The notes under the pieces are model-generated. The model made no database searches, was not told the origin of the DNA, and saw nothing but the letters and a program-made list of their open reading frames with translations. From an uncultured Granulosicoccaceae bacterium (lineage in GTDB: Bacteria; Pseudomonadota; Gammaproteobacteria; Granulosicoccales; Granulosicoccaceae): a stretch of DNA of 64,000 nucleotides. The DNA is taken from contig CALLMF010000032.1 of assembly GCA_938006335.1 (NCBI GenBank), positions 1 through 64,000 of the forward strand. Reading direction: 5' to 3'. The position numbers and the translations under genes were made by a program. Below, piece after piece: positions 42,987 through 51,578 of this stretch (within the stretch, counting starts at the first letter, position 1; each line of letters starts with the position of its first letter).

Positions 42987-44048
42987 TTACTTGATATCAG
43001 CGTCACGACCCGCATTGATATCCGCCTCTGCCGCAGTAACGGCATTGGTCAGCGCATCAAATGCCTCGCTACCGCGAGTGACGTTCTCGGTGAACCAGTC
43101 GTAAACGGGCGTGGCCGCTTCCTTGAACGCAGCCTTCTGGTCCGGTGTCGGTACATAAAGGTCACCACCACCCGCGACAAACTCCTCGTAGGCCTGGATA
43201 GACTTGCGCTTGGGTGAAGCAAAGGTGGCTTGCTGTAGCGCGTAGAACCCATCAACAACCACTCGCTTGAGTTCGTCCGAGAGACCGGTAAAGGACTCAT
43301 TGGACATCCACCACAAAGCACCCATGTAGGCATGCCCGTCGAGCGTCAGGTACTGGAGACCTGCGTCCGGGAACTTCATGCCCATGATATCGGTGATGCC
43401 GTTCTTGGAACCCTCAACAACACCGGTCTGGAACGAGGTGAACAACTCGGGCCATGGGATAGGCGTGGGAGCAGCGCCCAGCGCTCGCACCAGCTCCTGG
43501 GGAAGATCCGCGACAACGGTTCGGATCTTGAGACCTTCGAGGTCGGCAGGCTCAGCGACACGGCGCTCGGTATTGGCGAAGTTTCTCCAACCGCCGGTAT
43601 TGCCGATGGTCATCAGGCGGATGGTATCGCCAGAGTCTTCCAGCGCCATGCCACGCATGGTCCGCGTGAAGTCGCCGGACAGCACGTGTTCTGCAACTCG
43701 ATCATCCGACATCAGGTAGGGGAGATCCAGCACCTGTACGTAGGGGAACAGACCCGCAGCACCGCCGGAGGTAGAGATGTAGATGTCGATCGAACCATCG
43801 GATACGCCCTGCAGGCACTCGGCACCATTGGAGCAAAGCTGGGTGCCGATGAACAGCTCAACTTCGATCGCACCGTTTGATGCACTTTCGACATAGTTCT
43901 TGAACACGACAAGACCATCGTAGTCTTCATCGTTTTCGTTGGAGTTGGCGGTTGCCCGGAGCGTGATATCAGCTGCCTGAGCAGCGGTTACCGATCCGAT
44001 CGCAAGCGACAATCCCAATGCCGCTGTGCTCACTATGCGCTTGACCAT
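42987..44048 (-). CDS. dctP: TRAP transporter solute-binding protein DctP
   Basis: A 353-residue periplasmic binding protein with a signal peptide ending AAQA and start at an ATG preceded by GAGAGGAA. Typical DctP segments are GADIDIYISTSGG-like VSDGSIDIYISTSGGAAGLFPYVQVLDLPYL, then ADLEGLKIRTVVADLPQELVRALGAAPTPIPWPELFTSFQTGVVEG, which includes the Arg that binds a ligand carboxylate. It delivers an organic anion to DctQM. It is the last gene of a six-gene operon. Confidence 0.92.
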   Translation of the reverse strand: MVKRIVSTAALGLSLAIGSVTAAQAADITLRATANSNENDEDYDGLVVFKNYVESASNGAIEVELFIGTQLCSNGAECLQGVSDGSIDIYISTSGGAAGLFPYVQVLDLPYLMSDDRVAEHVLSGDFTRTMRGMALEDSGDTIRLMTIGNTGGWRNFANTERRVAEPADLEGLKIRTVVADLPQELVRALGAAPTPIPWPELFTSFQTGVVEGSKNGITDIMGMKFPDAGLQYLTLDGHAYMGALWWMSNESFTGLSDELKRVVVDGFYALQQATFASPKRKSIQAYEEFVAGGGDLYVPTPDQKAAFKEAATPVYDWFTENVTRGSEAFDALTNAVTAAEADINAGRDADIK

Positions 44049-44096
44049 ATTGTGTATTCCTCTCAAGTGATACTGATTTGATGTTGATAGCCTTAA

Positions 44097-45383
44097 CTAC
44101 AAGAACCCGGTAAGGCGCGGGATTGTCAATGACAATGCTGGGACGAAGGTGATCAGTAGAATGACCAGTATTTCCACGGCCAGGAACGGCAGAATGGCGC
44201 GTGCAATCGTGATCACTCTCTCTCCTGACACGGCTGCTGCCACAAACAAGACCAGTCCCATCGGCGGCGTTGCAAGCCCCACGGTCAGATTCACGCACAT
44301 GATGATCGCAAAGTGAATCGGCTCGACACCGAGGCTGATGAACACCGGGCCCAGAATCGGACCCAGAATGATGATAGCCGGCCCTGCATCGAGAAACATG
44401 CCCACAAGAAACAGCAGCACGTTGATCAGAAAGAGCAGCAGTAATGGATTATCGGTCAATGTAAGAATGAATGCCGCCAGGTGCTCCGGTGCATGACTCA
44501 GGCTGACCACTGTCTTGAACGACATAGCTGCACCAACGAGCAACAACACGACGGCAGACGTCAGTCCTGCACGCGTCAGCACACCGGGTAGCTCACTGAA
44601 CGTCAGGGACCTGATGACGAACAAACTCACGATCAATGCATAGGCAACGGCCACAGCCGCAGCCTCGGTCGGTGTAAACACACCGCCGAGGATTCCGCCA
44701 AGAATGATGATGGGTGTCAGTAGCGGGAAAAAGGCCTTGAGGCCAGCGCGACCCCGCTTCTTCCAGGTGTACTTCTCGCTGGCAACGGGGAAGTCATAGC
44801 GGTCAGCCATGATCTTGATCATGAGCATCAGACCCGCGCCGATCAGCACGCCCGGCACGATGCCCGCGAGGAACAGTGCAGCGACACTCTCACCCATGAC
44901 ATAGGCATAAATGATCATGATGCCGGACGGAGGGATGATCGGTCCGATCACCGAGCTTGCCGCGGTGATGGCCGCGGCAAAGCGACGCGTATAGCCCTGC
45001 TTTTCCATCGCTGGCACCAACATGGAACCGAGCGCGGAGGTATCGGCAACCGCAGAACCCGACAGCCCTGCAAACAGCATCGAGGAAAGCACGTTGACGT
45101 GCGCAAGTCCGCCACGCAGATGACCGATGAGCGCTTGTGAGAACTCAACCAGCCGCTCGGTGATTCCGCCCTTGTTCATCAGCTCGCCCGCCAGCATGAA
45201 AAACGGAATGGCCATCAGCGGGAAACTGTCCATCCCGTTGTAGAGGTTGCGGTACAACAGCGTGATGTCGCGCTCTTGCCCATTCAGAAACAGCAATGCA
45301 CCGGGCGCGACAAGCAGGGCGAAGAAGACTGGCAGTCCGATGAGTAACAGAAAGAGGAAGACCGGCAGGAACCAGATAAGCAT
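44097..45383 (-). CDS. dctM: TRAP transporter large permease DctM
   Basis: A 428-residue inner membrane transporter subunit with about twelve hydrophobic segments. Family motifs are YNGMDSFPLMAIPFFMLAGELMNKGGITERLVEFSQALIGHLRGGLAHVN and SGSAVADTSALGSMLVPAMEKQGY near residues 40-140. It uses the sodium gradient to take up the ligand held by DctP. Its ATG overlaps the dctQ stop in TAATG. Confidence 0.94.
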   Translation of the reverse strand: MLIWFLPVFLFLLLIGLPVFFALLVAPGALLFLNGQERDITLLYRNLYNGMDSFPLMAIPFFMLAGELMNKGGITERLVEFSQALIGHLRGGLAHVNVLSSMLFAGLSGSAVADTSALGSMLVPAMEKQGYTRRFAAAITAASSVIGPIIPPSGIMIIYAYVMGESVAALFLAGIVPGVLIGAGLMLMIKIMADRYDFPVASEKYTWKKRGRAGLKAFFPLLTPIIILGGILGGVFTPTEAAAVAVAYALIVSLFVIRSLTFSELPGVLTRAGLTSAVVLLLVGAAMSFKTVVSLSHAPEHLAAFILTLTDNPLLLLFLINVLLFLVGMFLDAGPAIIILGPILGPVFISLGVEPIHFAIIMCVNLTVGLATPPMGLVLFVAAAVSGERVITIARAILPFLAVEILVILLITFVPALSLTIPRLTGFL

Positions 45384-45970
45384 TATTCAGCTCCTCGCAT
45401 GATCACCGTCTCGCCTGGTGCCGTGCTGTTGTCACCCAACAGGGTGAGCACTTTTTTGAGGATCAACTCGATGTTCACGAGTATCAACAACACGATGCCC
45501 ACCAACAGGGACGTCATCATCCAGCTGCGCGGCACGCGGTACCACTCATCGAATGACAGAGACAAGGGCACGTAGAGCGATGCCGTTGTAAACCGACCGC
45601 CAATGCCGGTCACTTCCTTCCAGCCAATCTGAACAGCAACGACCAGCACGAGCAAGGACAGGCAGAGCAGAATGATCTGCAGTATGCGAGCGACCGACGA
45701 CGGCAACAGGGCTTCGAAGGTGTCGATGGCAACAAAGCCACCTTGCCTGAATGCAGTAGGCGCCATCAGCCCCGTCATCCAGAGCATGCAGAAGCGGGCC
45801 GCCTCATCAGGCCACGGCAAGGCGTTGCCAAGCACGTAGCGACAATACACTTGTAGCAGGATGACAAGCACCATGACGGCGATACAGAACACGCCCATCC
45901 AGGTGCCCGCCGCGAGCAGGCCGGAATTCAGAGCACTGAGCCCTGACAGCAGTTTTTTCAAGCCGCTCAA
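45383..45970 (-). CDS. dctQ: TRAP transporter small permease DctQ
   Basis: A 195-residue membrane protein with four transmembrane helices and the DctQ features VYCRYVLGNALPWPDEAARFCMLWMTGL and the following AFRQGGFVAIDTFEALLP. It is an obligatory partner of DctM. It lies 25 bases after the flavin reductase gene. Confidence 0.91.
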   Translation of the reverse strand: MSGLKKLLSGLSALNSGLLAAGTWMGVFCIAVMVLVILLQVYCRYVLGNALPWPDEAARFCMLWMTGLMAPTAFRQGGFVAIDTFEALLPSSVARILQIILLCLSLLVLVVAVQIGWKEVTGIGGRFTTASLYVPLSLSFDEWYRVPRSWMMTSLLVGIVLLILVNIELILKKVLTLLGDNSTAPGETVIMRGAE

Positions 45971-45995
45971 GCCATCAACTCCTGCCCGAATTCAG

Positions 45996-46544
45996 TCAAG
46001 CCGCATCACTCTGGTCAAATGCAAATGTACCAGTCTTGCCTCGACAAAATGCAAGTGGCTGGACATGGTCGTACTGTGTCGCCAGTAGAACACGGCCGAC
46101 AATGATCAGGTGATCTCCTGCTTCGTGCACGGCCTCGCGAGAGCAATCCAGGCGAACCGCGCACTCGTCCAGCACCGGCACGCCGTATGGACTGGTTGCC
46201 AGCGTCGCGTGCGCGAGCCGCTGAGGATCACGCGCCACTTCCATACAGAGCGATTGCTGATCGGTATTGAGTACATGGATCGAGTAGTGCTCTGCTTGAC
46301 TGAAGGTCTCGAAGCGGGACCCATGACGGTCGAGTGACCAGAGCACCAGAGGGGGCGTCAACGAGACCGATGCAAAACTGTTTACCGTAATCGCAGCAGG
46401 GCCCGACTCGGTGGCTGCCGTCACGATCGTTACGCCCGTGCCGTAGCACCCGAGTGCATTCCGCAACAGACGTTGATTGGTGAAATCGGGAACAAACGAT
46501 TCGCTTGCCACTTCAACTGCCACGTTGGTTGCAGGTATTGTCAT
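45996..46544 (-). CDS. Flavin reductase domain protein (HpaC-like)
   Basis: A 182-residue FMN-binding split-barrel protein. NALGCYGTGVTIVTAATESGPAAITVNSFASVSLTPPLVLWSLDRHGSRFETF is the flavin-binding signature of the NADH:flavin oxidoreductase family that supplies reduced FMN to two-component monooxygenases. Its ATG overlaps the stop of the aldo/keto reductase (TGATG). It probably serves the LLM monooxygenase of the same operon. Confidence 0.9.
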   Translation of the reverse strand: MTIPATNVAVEVASESFVPDFTNQRLLRNALGCYGTGVTIVTAATESGPAAITVNSFASVSLTPPLVLWSLDRHGSRFETFSQAEHYSIHVLNTDQQSLCMEVARDPQRLAHATLATSPYGVPVLDECAVRLDCSREAVHEAGDHLIIVGRVLLATQYDHVQPLAFCRGKTGTFAFDQSDAA

Positions 46545-47434
46545 CAGGCCACCTCGTTGCCGAGAGCAGCTTCATAGAGCTCGTACCACTGTTCTCGATT
46601 CAAATTGACGTCAAGCGCTTTGCTGATCCCGGCGATACGTTCGATGTTGTTCGTACCGAGTACCGGAAGCACGGTCGCCGGATGCTTGAGTAGAAACGCC
46701 ACGGCAACCGCCGCCCGGTCCACACCAAACGCAGCCGCCAGTCGATCGAGGGCTGACGCCAGCTCCCCCTCCGCCGACATCAGGGCACCGCCACCCAAGG
46801 GGGACCAGGCCATCATGGCTGTTCCGTGTTGTTGATGAAATGCCAGGTCTCCGTTGGAGAACGGCTCGATCCGTGCGAGGGATATCTCGATCTGGTTTGT
46901 CACCAGCGGCGTTGTCATTGCCGATTGCAACAACTGCCAATCCCAGGGCCGAAAATTCGATACTCCCACTGCGCGCACCTTGCCGGACTGAACAAGACCG
47001 TCCAGCGCCTTGCCGGTGTCCTCTGCATCCATCATCGGATCAGGTCTGTGGATCAGCAGCAGGTCGATGTGATCGATCGACATGTCAGTCAAGGAGTTGT
47101 TGACTGATGATTCGATGTGCTCCCGCGACGTGTTGTAGTGCTTGACCAAGCTGTCGCTGTAACGGCCCACCGGAGCCACGATCCCACACTTGGTGACGAT
47201 CTCCATCCGGTCTCTCAAGGAGGGATTCGCTTTCAGCGCTGCACCCAGGATGGCCTCGGCGGTATAGCCCCCGTAGATATCTGCTTGATCAAACGTCGTA
47301 ATACCTTGCTTGAGGCAGGCTTGTATCTTTGCTTCGACATGTTGTGGCGATGTGTCAGTGTCGTCACCGATACGCCACATGCCATAGACGAGCTGACTGA
47401 CGTAAAGCCCTTCACTGATCTGGATACGTTTCAT
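46544..47434 (-). CDS. Aldo/keto reductase
   Basis: A 296-residue NADPH-dependent reductase. Active-site elements are FDQADIYGGYTAEAILG (Asp and catalytic Tyr), VTKCGI (Lys) and LLIHRPDPMMDAEDTGKAL (His). The start at 47434 is one base after the stop of the LLM gene (TAACATG); a longer frame would overlap that gene. It may reduce an aldehyde released by the monooxygenase. Confidence 0.89.
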   Translation of the reverse strand: MKRIQISEGLYVSQLVYGMWRIGDDTDTSPQHVEAKIQACLKQGITTFDQADIYGGYTAEAILGAALKANPSLRDRMEIVTKCGIVAPVGRYSDSLVKHYNTSREHIESSVNNSLTDMSIDHIDLLLIHRPDPMMDAEDTGKALDGLVQSGKVRAVGVSNFRPWDWQLLQSAMTTPLVTNQIEISLARIEPFSNGDLAFHQQHGTAMMAWSPLGGGALMSAEGELASALDRLAAAFGVDRAAVAVAFLLKHPATVLPVLGTNNIERIAGISKALDVNLNREQWYELYEAALGNEVA

Positions 47435-47435
47435 G

Positions 47436-48590
47436 TTATCGACGCACACCTGCTCCGAGCGGAGTATCGGGCGTTGCTTTGGGTACGCGGCCATAGACTT
47501 CGGGCAGCGACACATTGTTCATGTGAGGTAGCACCTTTTCACCGACGTATCGGGCTTCGTCCTCGTGCGGGTAGCCAGAGAAGATGAACGACCGGATACC
47601 CATATCCTGGTAGTGCTGCAGGCGCTCAAGCACTTGCTCTGGCGTGCCTACCAGCGCTGCCCCGCAACCAGAGCGGGCACGCCCAACGCCTGTCCACAAA
47701 AGTGGCTCTATAAACCCGTCGTCACCGGCAATGTCTCGATTCTTTGCCTGGTGGCTGACGCCAAGCGAAGTCGAATCAAGTGCTCTATCCCTTATCGTCC
47801 TACCTTGCTCATCATCCAGTTTAGAGACGATGTGTTCCGCGTATTCACGTGCCTCGGCTTCGGTGTCGCGCACAATCATGTGTACTCGAAGCCCGTAGTC
47901 CAGGGTACGGTTGTAGCGCTCAGCAATAGCATTGACCGCCTTCATGCGCCCTTCCAGTTCTTCCAGCTTCTCGGGCCACATCAGATACACATCACAGTGC
48001 TGGCCACAGAGCTCAAGTGCTGAAGGGGAGTATCCACCGAAATACAACAAAGGCCCCCCGGTCTGATAAGGGCGCACCGGATCGGTGGTCAGACCATGGA
48101 ACTGATAGACCTCCCCGTCATAGTTGATTTCATCCTGAGTCCAGGCTTGCTTGAGTATCTCGACGACTTCGCGAGAGCGCTGATAGCGGTAGTCACTGTC
48201 TTCCTTTTGCCCGGGAAAGTCTGACGAGATGACATTCACCGTCAATCGCCCTTCCAGCATGTGATCGAGGGTCGCGATGGTCCGGGCCAACATGATCGGC
48301 TGCATTTCACCGCAACGAACGGCGGCAAGCAGATTGATCCTGGACGTGATCGGCGCGCATCCGGCCACGAAACTCAGCGTGTCCTGCCCCACCTGGTAGG
48401 AGGAAGGACAGAGGATATTCCTGAACCCTTGTTCTTCCGCGGTCTTGACGATGCTTGAGCAGTGCGACCAGGAGGAACGCAAGTTGCCGTCAGGCACACC
48501 GAGAAACTGATAGTCATCGGAACACAACGCCGAGAACCAGGACACTTCTGCGCCGTCGAGGTCTTGCGAGCTTATGGGGACTACCGACAT
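47436..48590 (-). CDS. LLM-class FMNH2-dependent monooxygenase (SsuD-like)
   Basis: A 384-residue bacterial luciferase-like monooxygenase, with the fold and length of alkanesulfonate monooxygenases. Notable segments are GFRNILCPSSYQVGQDTLSFVAGCAPITSRINLLAAVR, LDHMLEGRLTVNVISSDFPGQKEDSDY and CGAALVGTPEQVLERLQHYQDMGIRSFIFSGYPHEDEARYV, which resembles the SsuD C terminus. It uses FMNH2 and oxygen to cleave or oxidise its substrate. First gene of the operon; start ATG with GGGAG upstream, GTG two codons earlier also possible. Confidence 0.88.
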   Translation of the reverse strand: MSVVPISSQDLDGAEVSWFSALCSDDYQFLGVPDGNLRSSWSHCSSIVKTAEEQGFRNILCPSSYQVGQDTLSFVAGCAPITSRINLLAAVRCGEMQPIMLARTIATLDHMLEGRLTVNVISSDFPGQKEDSDYRYQRSREVVEILKQAWTQDEINYDGEVYQFHGLTTDPVRPYQTGGPLLYFGGYSPSALELCGQHCDVYLMWPEKLEELEGRMKAVNAIAERYNRTLDYGLRVHMIVRDTEAEAREYAEHIVSKLDDEQGRTIRDRALDSTSLGVSHQAKNRDIAGDDGFIEPLLWTGVGRARSGCGAALVGTPEQVLERLQHYQDMGIRSFIFSGYPHEDEARYVGEKVLPHMNNVSLPEVYGRVPKATPDTPLGAGVRR

Positions 48591-48680
48591 GAACACACTC
48601 CCGGAAGAATGACCTCACTCTAGCAGCGGAAACTGAGGTGATGCAATGGTGTATCAATTATTTCGGAGTGCATGCCCAAT

Positions 48681-48690
48681 TTACTAGTAA
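48681..48690. promoter_or_regulatory. Palindromic operator candidate in divergent promoter
   Basis: TTACTAGTAA is a perfect 10-base palindrome roughly midway between the LLM operon and the GntR gene. GntR/HutC-type regulators often bind short AT-rich dyads with a central CTAG-like step between divergent genes. Confidence 0.4.
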
Positions 48691-48735
48691 GCAACTGTTT
48701 TAAAATGACATTTATTTCCTGATCAAGGAGGTCTC

Positions 48736-48798
48736 ATGTATCGCAATTCGCATTCGTGTGTATCATTTCCCACCAACGCATCACACGCGGGTTCATGA
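48736..48798 (+). CDS. Short upstream ORF with strong ribosome site
   Basis: An AAGGAGG site seven bases before ATG 48736 opens a 20-codon frame that ends at TGA inside the start of the GntR gene, in another frame. Either this is a leader peptide that couples to or limits regulator translation, or the regulator once began here and a frameshift moved its start. The peptide has no recognisable motif. Confidence 0.35.
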   Translation: MYRNSHSCVSFPTNASHAGS

Positions 48799-49516
48799 CC
48801 TCTTGGATGACGCCACCCCTGCACGCTCATCGCCCATTCCGCTGTATCTGCAGATCAGTGAGTCCTTGAATCGCGACATTGCGGCAGGGCGTTACAGCGC
48901 TGGCGATCGGCTACCCCCCGAGCGAGAGCTCGCCAGGCTCTTCGGTACTACAGTGAGGACGTTGCGCAAGTCACTGTCAGAGCTTGAGAGGCTCGGCATG
49001 CTCGAACGCAGGCAAGGCTCAGGCAACTATGTTCGTAACGCCGAACAGTCGGGTGGCGTGTATTCCCTGTTTCGCCTCGAACTACCGTCGGGCGGTGGTC
49101 TGCCGACGGCTCAGATACTCGACATTCGCGAAATGACGAAACCCGCTTCGTTGCCCGAGTTCGGTCAGTCGCACCGGGCTACACGCATTCGGCGCTTGAG
49201 GTGCCTCAATCAGATTGCCGTTGCCGTTGAGGAAATCTGGCTCGACGGTAACGCTGGCGGGATCGATGTCAGCCAACTCACCGACTCCTTGTACCGCCAC
49301 TACCAGCAAAGGCTCGGCTTCTGGATTCATCGTGCCGAAGACAGGGTCTCGGTTGCCAAACTTCCGTCATGGTCGCCGAGGAGCATTCGCCCAGGGAGCG
49401 ACGCCGCCTTCGGATTCATCGAGCGCTTGAGCTGGGCGCAAGACACCGTGCCCGTGGAGTTCTCGAGAACCTGGTTCGATCCTGAAAAAGCGCGCTATGT
49501 ACAACGCTTGAAGTAG
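48758..49516 (+). CDS. GntR/HutC-type transcriptional regulator
   Basis: A 252-residue regulator. The winged helix is in PIPLYLQISESLNRDIAAGRYSAGDRLPPERELARLFGTTVRTLRKSLSELERLGMLERRQGSGNYV, the usual GntR DNA-binding domain. The C-terminal part is a UTRA-like ligand domain (RRLRCLNQIAVAVEEIWL, ERLSWAQDTVPVEFSRTWF). It is divergent from the LLM/TRAP operon and probably represses it until a substrate binds. The start is an in-frame GTG without a clear ribosome site; see the short upstream frame. Confidence 0.86.
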   Translation: MYHFPPTHHTRVHDLLDDATPARSSPIPLYLQISESLNRDIAAGRYSAGDRLPPERELARLFGTTVRTLRKSLSELERLGMLERRQGSGNYVRNAEQSGGVYSLFRLELPSGGGLPTAQILDIREMTKPASLPEFGQSHRATRIRRLRCLNQIAVAVEEIWLDGNAGGIDVSQLTDSLYRHYQQRLGFWIHRAEDRVSVAKLPSWSPRSIRPGSDAAFGFIERLSWAQDTVPVEFSRTWFDPEKARYVQRLK

Positions 49517-49808
49517 CGTCGCACCATCACGCCGCAAGTGGCACACCCACGTTTGCACGAGTCAAGCTCGCACGCCTCGAAGATCGAAGCGCTTCGAACA
49601 GAAATTGATCGCCTGAAGATGTGCCACGCCATCGTCGCCCGCACTGCTGGGCACCTCTGCAACGTCACTTTGTGGCCATGACTGCACGGCGTGGCAATGC
49701 TGGCGAGGTGGGCAAGCGACTGGGTTTCATCGCATCGGCGGTTTGCTGGACTCGGTATCGGCCTCATTGACGAGAGTAGCGCTGTCAGCAACCCGCACAC
49801 CCCACGTA
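49517..49808. other. Intergenic stretch, no gene recognised
   Basis: About 290 bases between the convergent GntR and HAD genes. A frame with SSSHASKIEALRTEIDRLK has coiled-coil-like spacing, but no start, ribosome site or family match is seen. Possibly a remnant. Confidence 0.35.
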
Positions 49809-50579
49809 CTACACAGAGGAAACCGATACCTGCTCACGCGACTGGGCACTGAGCAACGTCTGCAAACTGTCGATTGTCACACAGCCTTGTTCGAGCACTG
49901 GCACGCCGCTGAACTGCGTCGCCGGTACATCCGGATCGCCAAGGTGATCGAAACGCGCCAAGGCACCTTGGAACGATCCCTGGCTGGCAAAGTTGTTGGG
50001 TATGGCGACTACATTCAAGCCAGCATCGACCGCCGTCTGCATGCAGACGGCGGTATCTTCAATGGCAATAACATCCTCGGGAGACATCCCAAGTTGATCC
50101 AGCGCATGAATCCAGACAGCGGGATGCGGCTTCGGTTGTCTCACCGTGTCACGGCAGGTCACGATATCGAAATCCTCGATTTTCAAATCCCTGGCCGCTG
50201 CCTCAAGCGTCGCTGTGACGTTATGCCTATCGGTCGTCGTGATAAAGCCAATCGCGCATGTAGCGTCCCTGGCCTCTTGCAGGAGACGCAACACACCCGG
50301 TCTAGCCGTCACCCTGCCTTTCAGAAGCTCCTCATCGAACAGCTCCGTCTTCAGCTCATGTATCCGCTTCGCCTCTGCCTCGTCAACATCCTGTCCTAGC
50401 GCACGAGCGTAGTCGACGATGCGCCGATTTCCGCCAGGGACAAGCAACATCTGTCGGTATGCGTCACGTGTCCATTGCCAATCCAGGCCCGCCTTCCTGA
50501 ACGCTGCGTTGAAAGCATCCAACTGAAGCTGGGAACTATCCACAATCGTACCGATGGATCCAAACAACACTGCCTTCAC
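49809..50579 (-). CDS. HAD-superfamily protein without the catalytic Asp pair
   Basis: A 256-residue HAD-like protein of the CbbY/phosphoglycolate phosphatase type. The motif I region reads VLFGSIGTIVDSS where D-x-D-G-T is expected, so the nucleophile and acid/base Asp are missing. Motif II GFITTTDRHNV, the motif III Lys in VRQPKPHPAVW and motif IV IAIEDTAVCMQTAVDAGL are kept. The changed loop appears deliberate, since the rest is well conserved; it may bind rather than hydrolyse phospho-ligands. GTG start overlaps the stop of a small acidic protein gene (GTGA). Confidence 0.82.
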   Translation of the reverse strand: MKAVLFGSIGTIVDSSQLQLDAFNAAFRKAGLDWQWTRDAYRQMLLVPGGNRRIVDYARALGQDVDEAEAKRIHELKTELFDEELLKGRVTARPGVLRLLQEARDATCAIGFITTTDRHNVTATLEAAARDLKIEDFDIVTCRDTVRQPKPHPAVWIHALDQLGMSPEDVIAIEDTAVCMQTAVDAGLNVVAIPNNFASQGSFQGALARFDHLGDPDVPATQFSGVPVLEQGCVTIDSLQTLLSAQSREQVSVSSV

Positions 50580-50782
50580 GAGCGTCTCTCCTGTGGGTCC
50601 TGAGGAGCTACCTCATCGGCAGGATCGTCAACGACAGGGCTGTCCACTGCGTCATGGTAGTCGTCGTTCGGATACCCGCTCTCCGAGGGCTTGGGTTGCT
50701 GGGAAGTCTCCTGGCCTGGCTCACTGCCAGAACTAGGCATCTTGCCAGTGACCCGTTCACGTTTTGAGTGGCGCTGATTCAT
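50576..50782 (-). CDS. Small polar protein coupled to the HAD gene
   Basis: A 68-residue hydrophilic protein (MNQRHSKRERVTGKMPSSGS..., then Asp/Pro/Glu-rich to the end) with no hydrophobic segment, probably disordered. Its TGA overlaps the GTG start of the HAD gene. A longer frame to 50878 is open, but the ATG at 50782 suits the composition better. Function unknown. Confidence 0.55.
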   Translation of the reverse strand: MNQRHSKRERVTGKMPSSGSEPGQETSQQPKPSESGYPNDDYHDAVDSPVVDDPADEVAPQDPQERRS

Positions 50783-51015
50783 ACCTGTCGCATGCCGAAT
50801 TGTCGATGTGCCGACGTTACGAACCCGAGGCTCCCCTGTCTGCGGTGCTGCGCAATTTACAGAGGCGATCGGAAACATCAGTAGGTCGGAAAACCCCTTC
50901 TACTCGCAGTAGCCGAGAGGCATGTAAGTTCTTACATTGATCTACGAACAGAGTACAAATTCTGTAGAACTGCGGCAGAGCTTCAGACTGTCCCCACCAA
51001 GAGAATGACACTGCA

Positions 51016-51297
51016 ATGCCCGACAAACTCGCCAGCGACTTCGTTCATACCAACGCCGAGTACGAAAAACTCAAGGGTAGTTCTCCCGACGGCAAAACGC
51101 CGCGCGAGTTGCCGTCGGCACAAGGGCCCGGACGCACCGGGTACGCTAGAGAAAAATTTGACGAATGGACGCACGAGGAACTGCTGGCGCGGGCAAACTC
51201 GCTGGAAATTGATGTATCCGACAAGCCATCGCGCGAGCACATCATTGACCGGCTGGACGAACACGATGCAACCCTGGCGCGTCGCGGTGGGAAGTGA
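51016..51297 (+). CDS. Small protein with SAP/Rho-N-like motif
   Basis: A 93-residue soluble protein. The C-terminal half, WTHEELLARANSLEIDVSDKPSREHIIDRL, has the helix-turn-helix spacing of SAP or Rho N-terminal nucleic acid-binding domains. The N-terminal half is polar and Pro/Gly-rich. Such small proteins occur beside stress-related genes and may bind DNA or RNA. It is transcribed alone, upstream of the degenerate sigma-54-activator-like gene. Confidence 0.65.
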   Translation: MPDKLASDFVHTNAEYEKLKGSSPDGKTPRELPSAQGPGRTGYAREKFDEWTHEELLARANSLEIDVSDKPSREHIIDRLDEHDATLARRGGK

Positions 51298-51578
51298 AGC
51301 GTCCCGGGGTATCACCACCCGCCCGACCGGCTGATCTGCCTCTGCTTCACATGCCGCCAAGCGCCCCGGCGGGTCCGCTGAGAAACTGAAGGTAGCACAC
51401 CGGTCGGCGTCGGCGAATGCCTCGAAACGCTACGCTCAGTTGTGACTTTCGCAGGATCTTAAAACGCTTTAACTCGTTCCAATTCGTCAGCTGTCAAAGT
51501 ACAACTCAAGGCTTCCAAACGCGGCATTCAGTTCGCATAGATGCGTTCCGATGGTCTCTCGCACACTTAACACCGACG

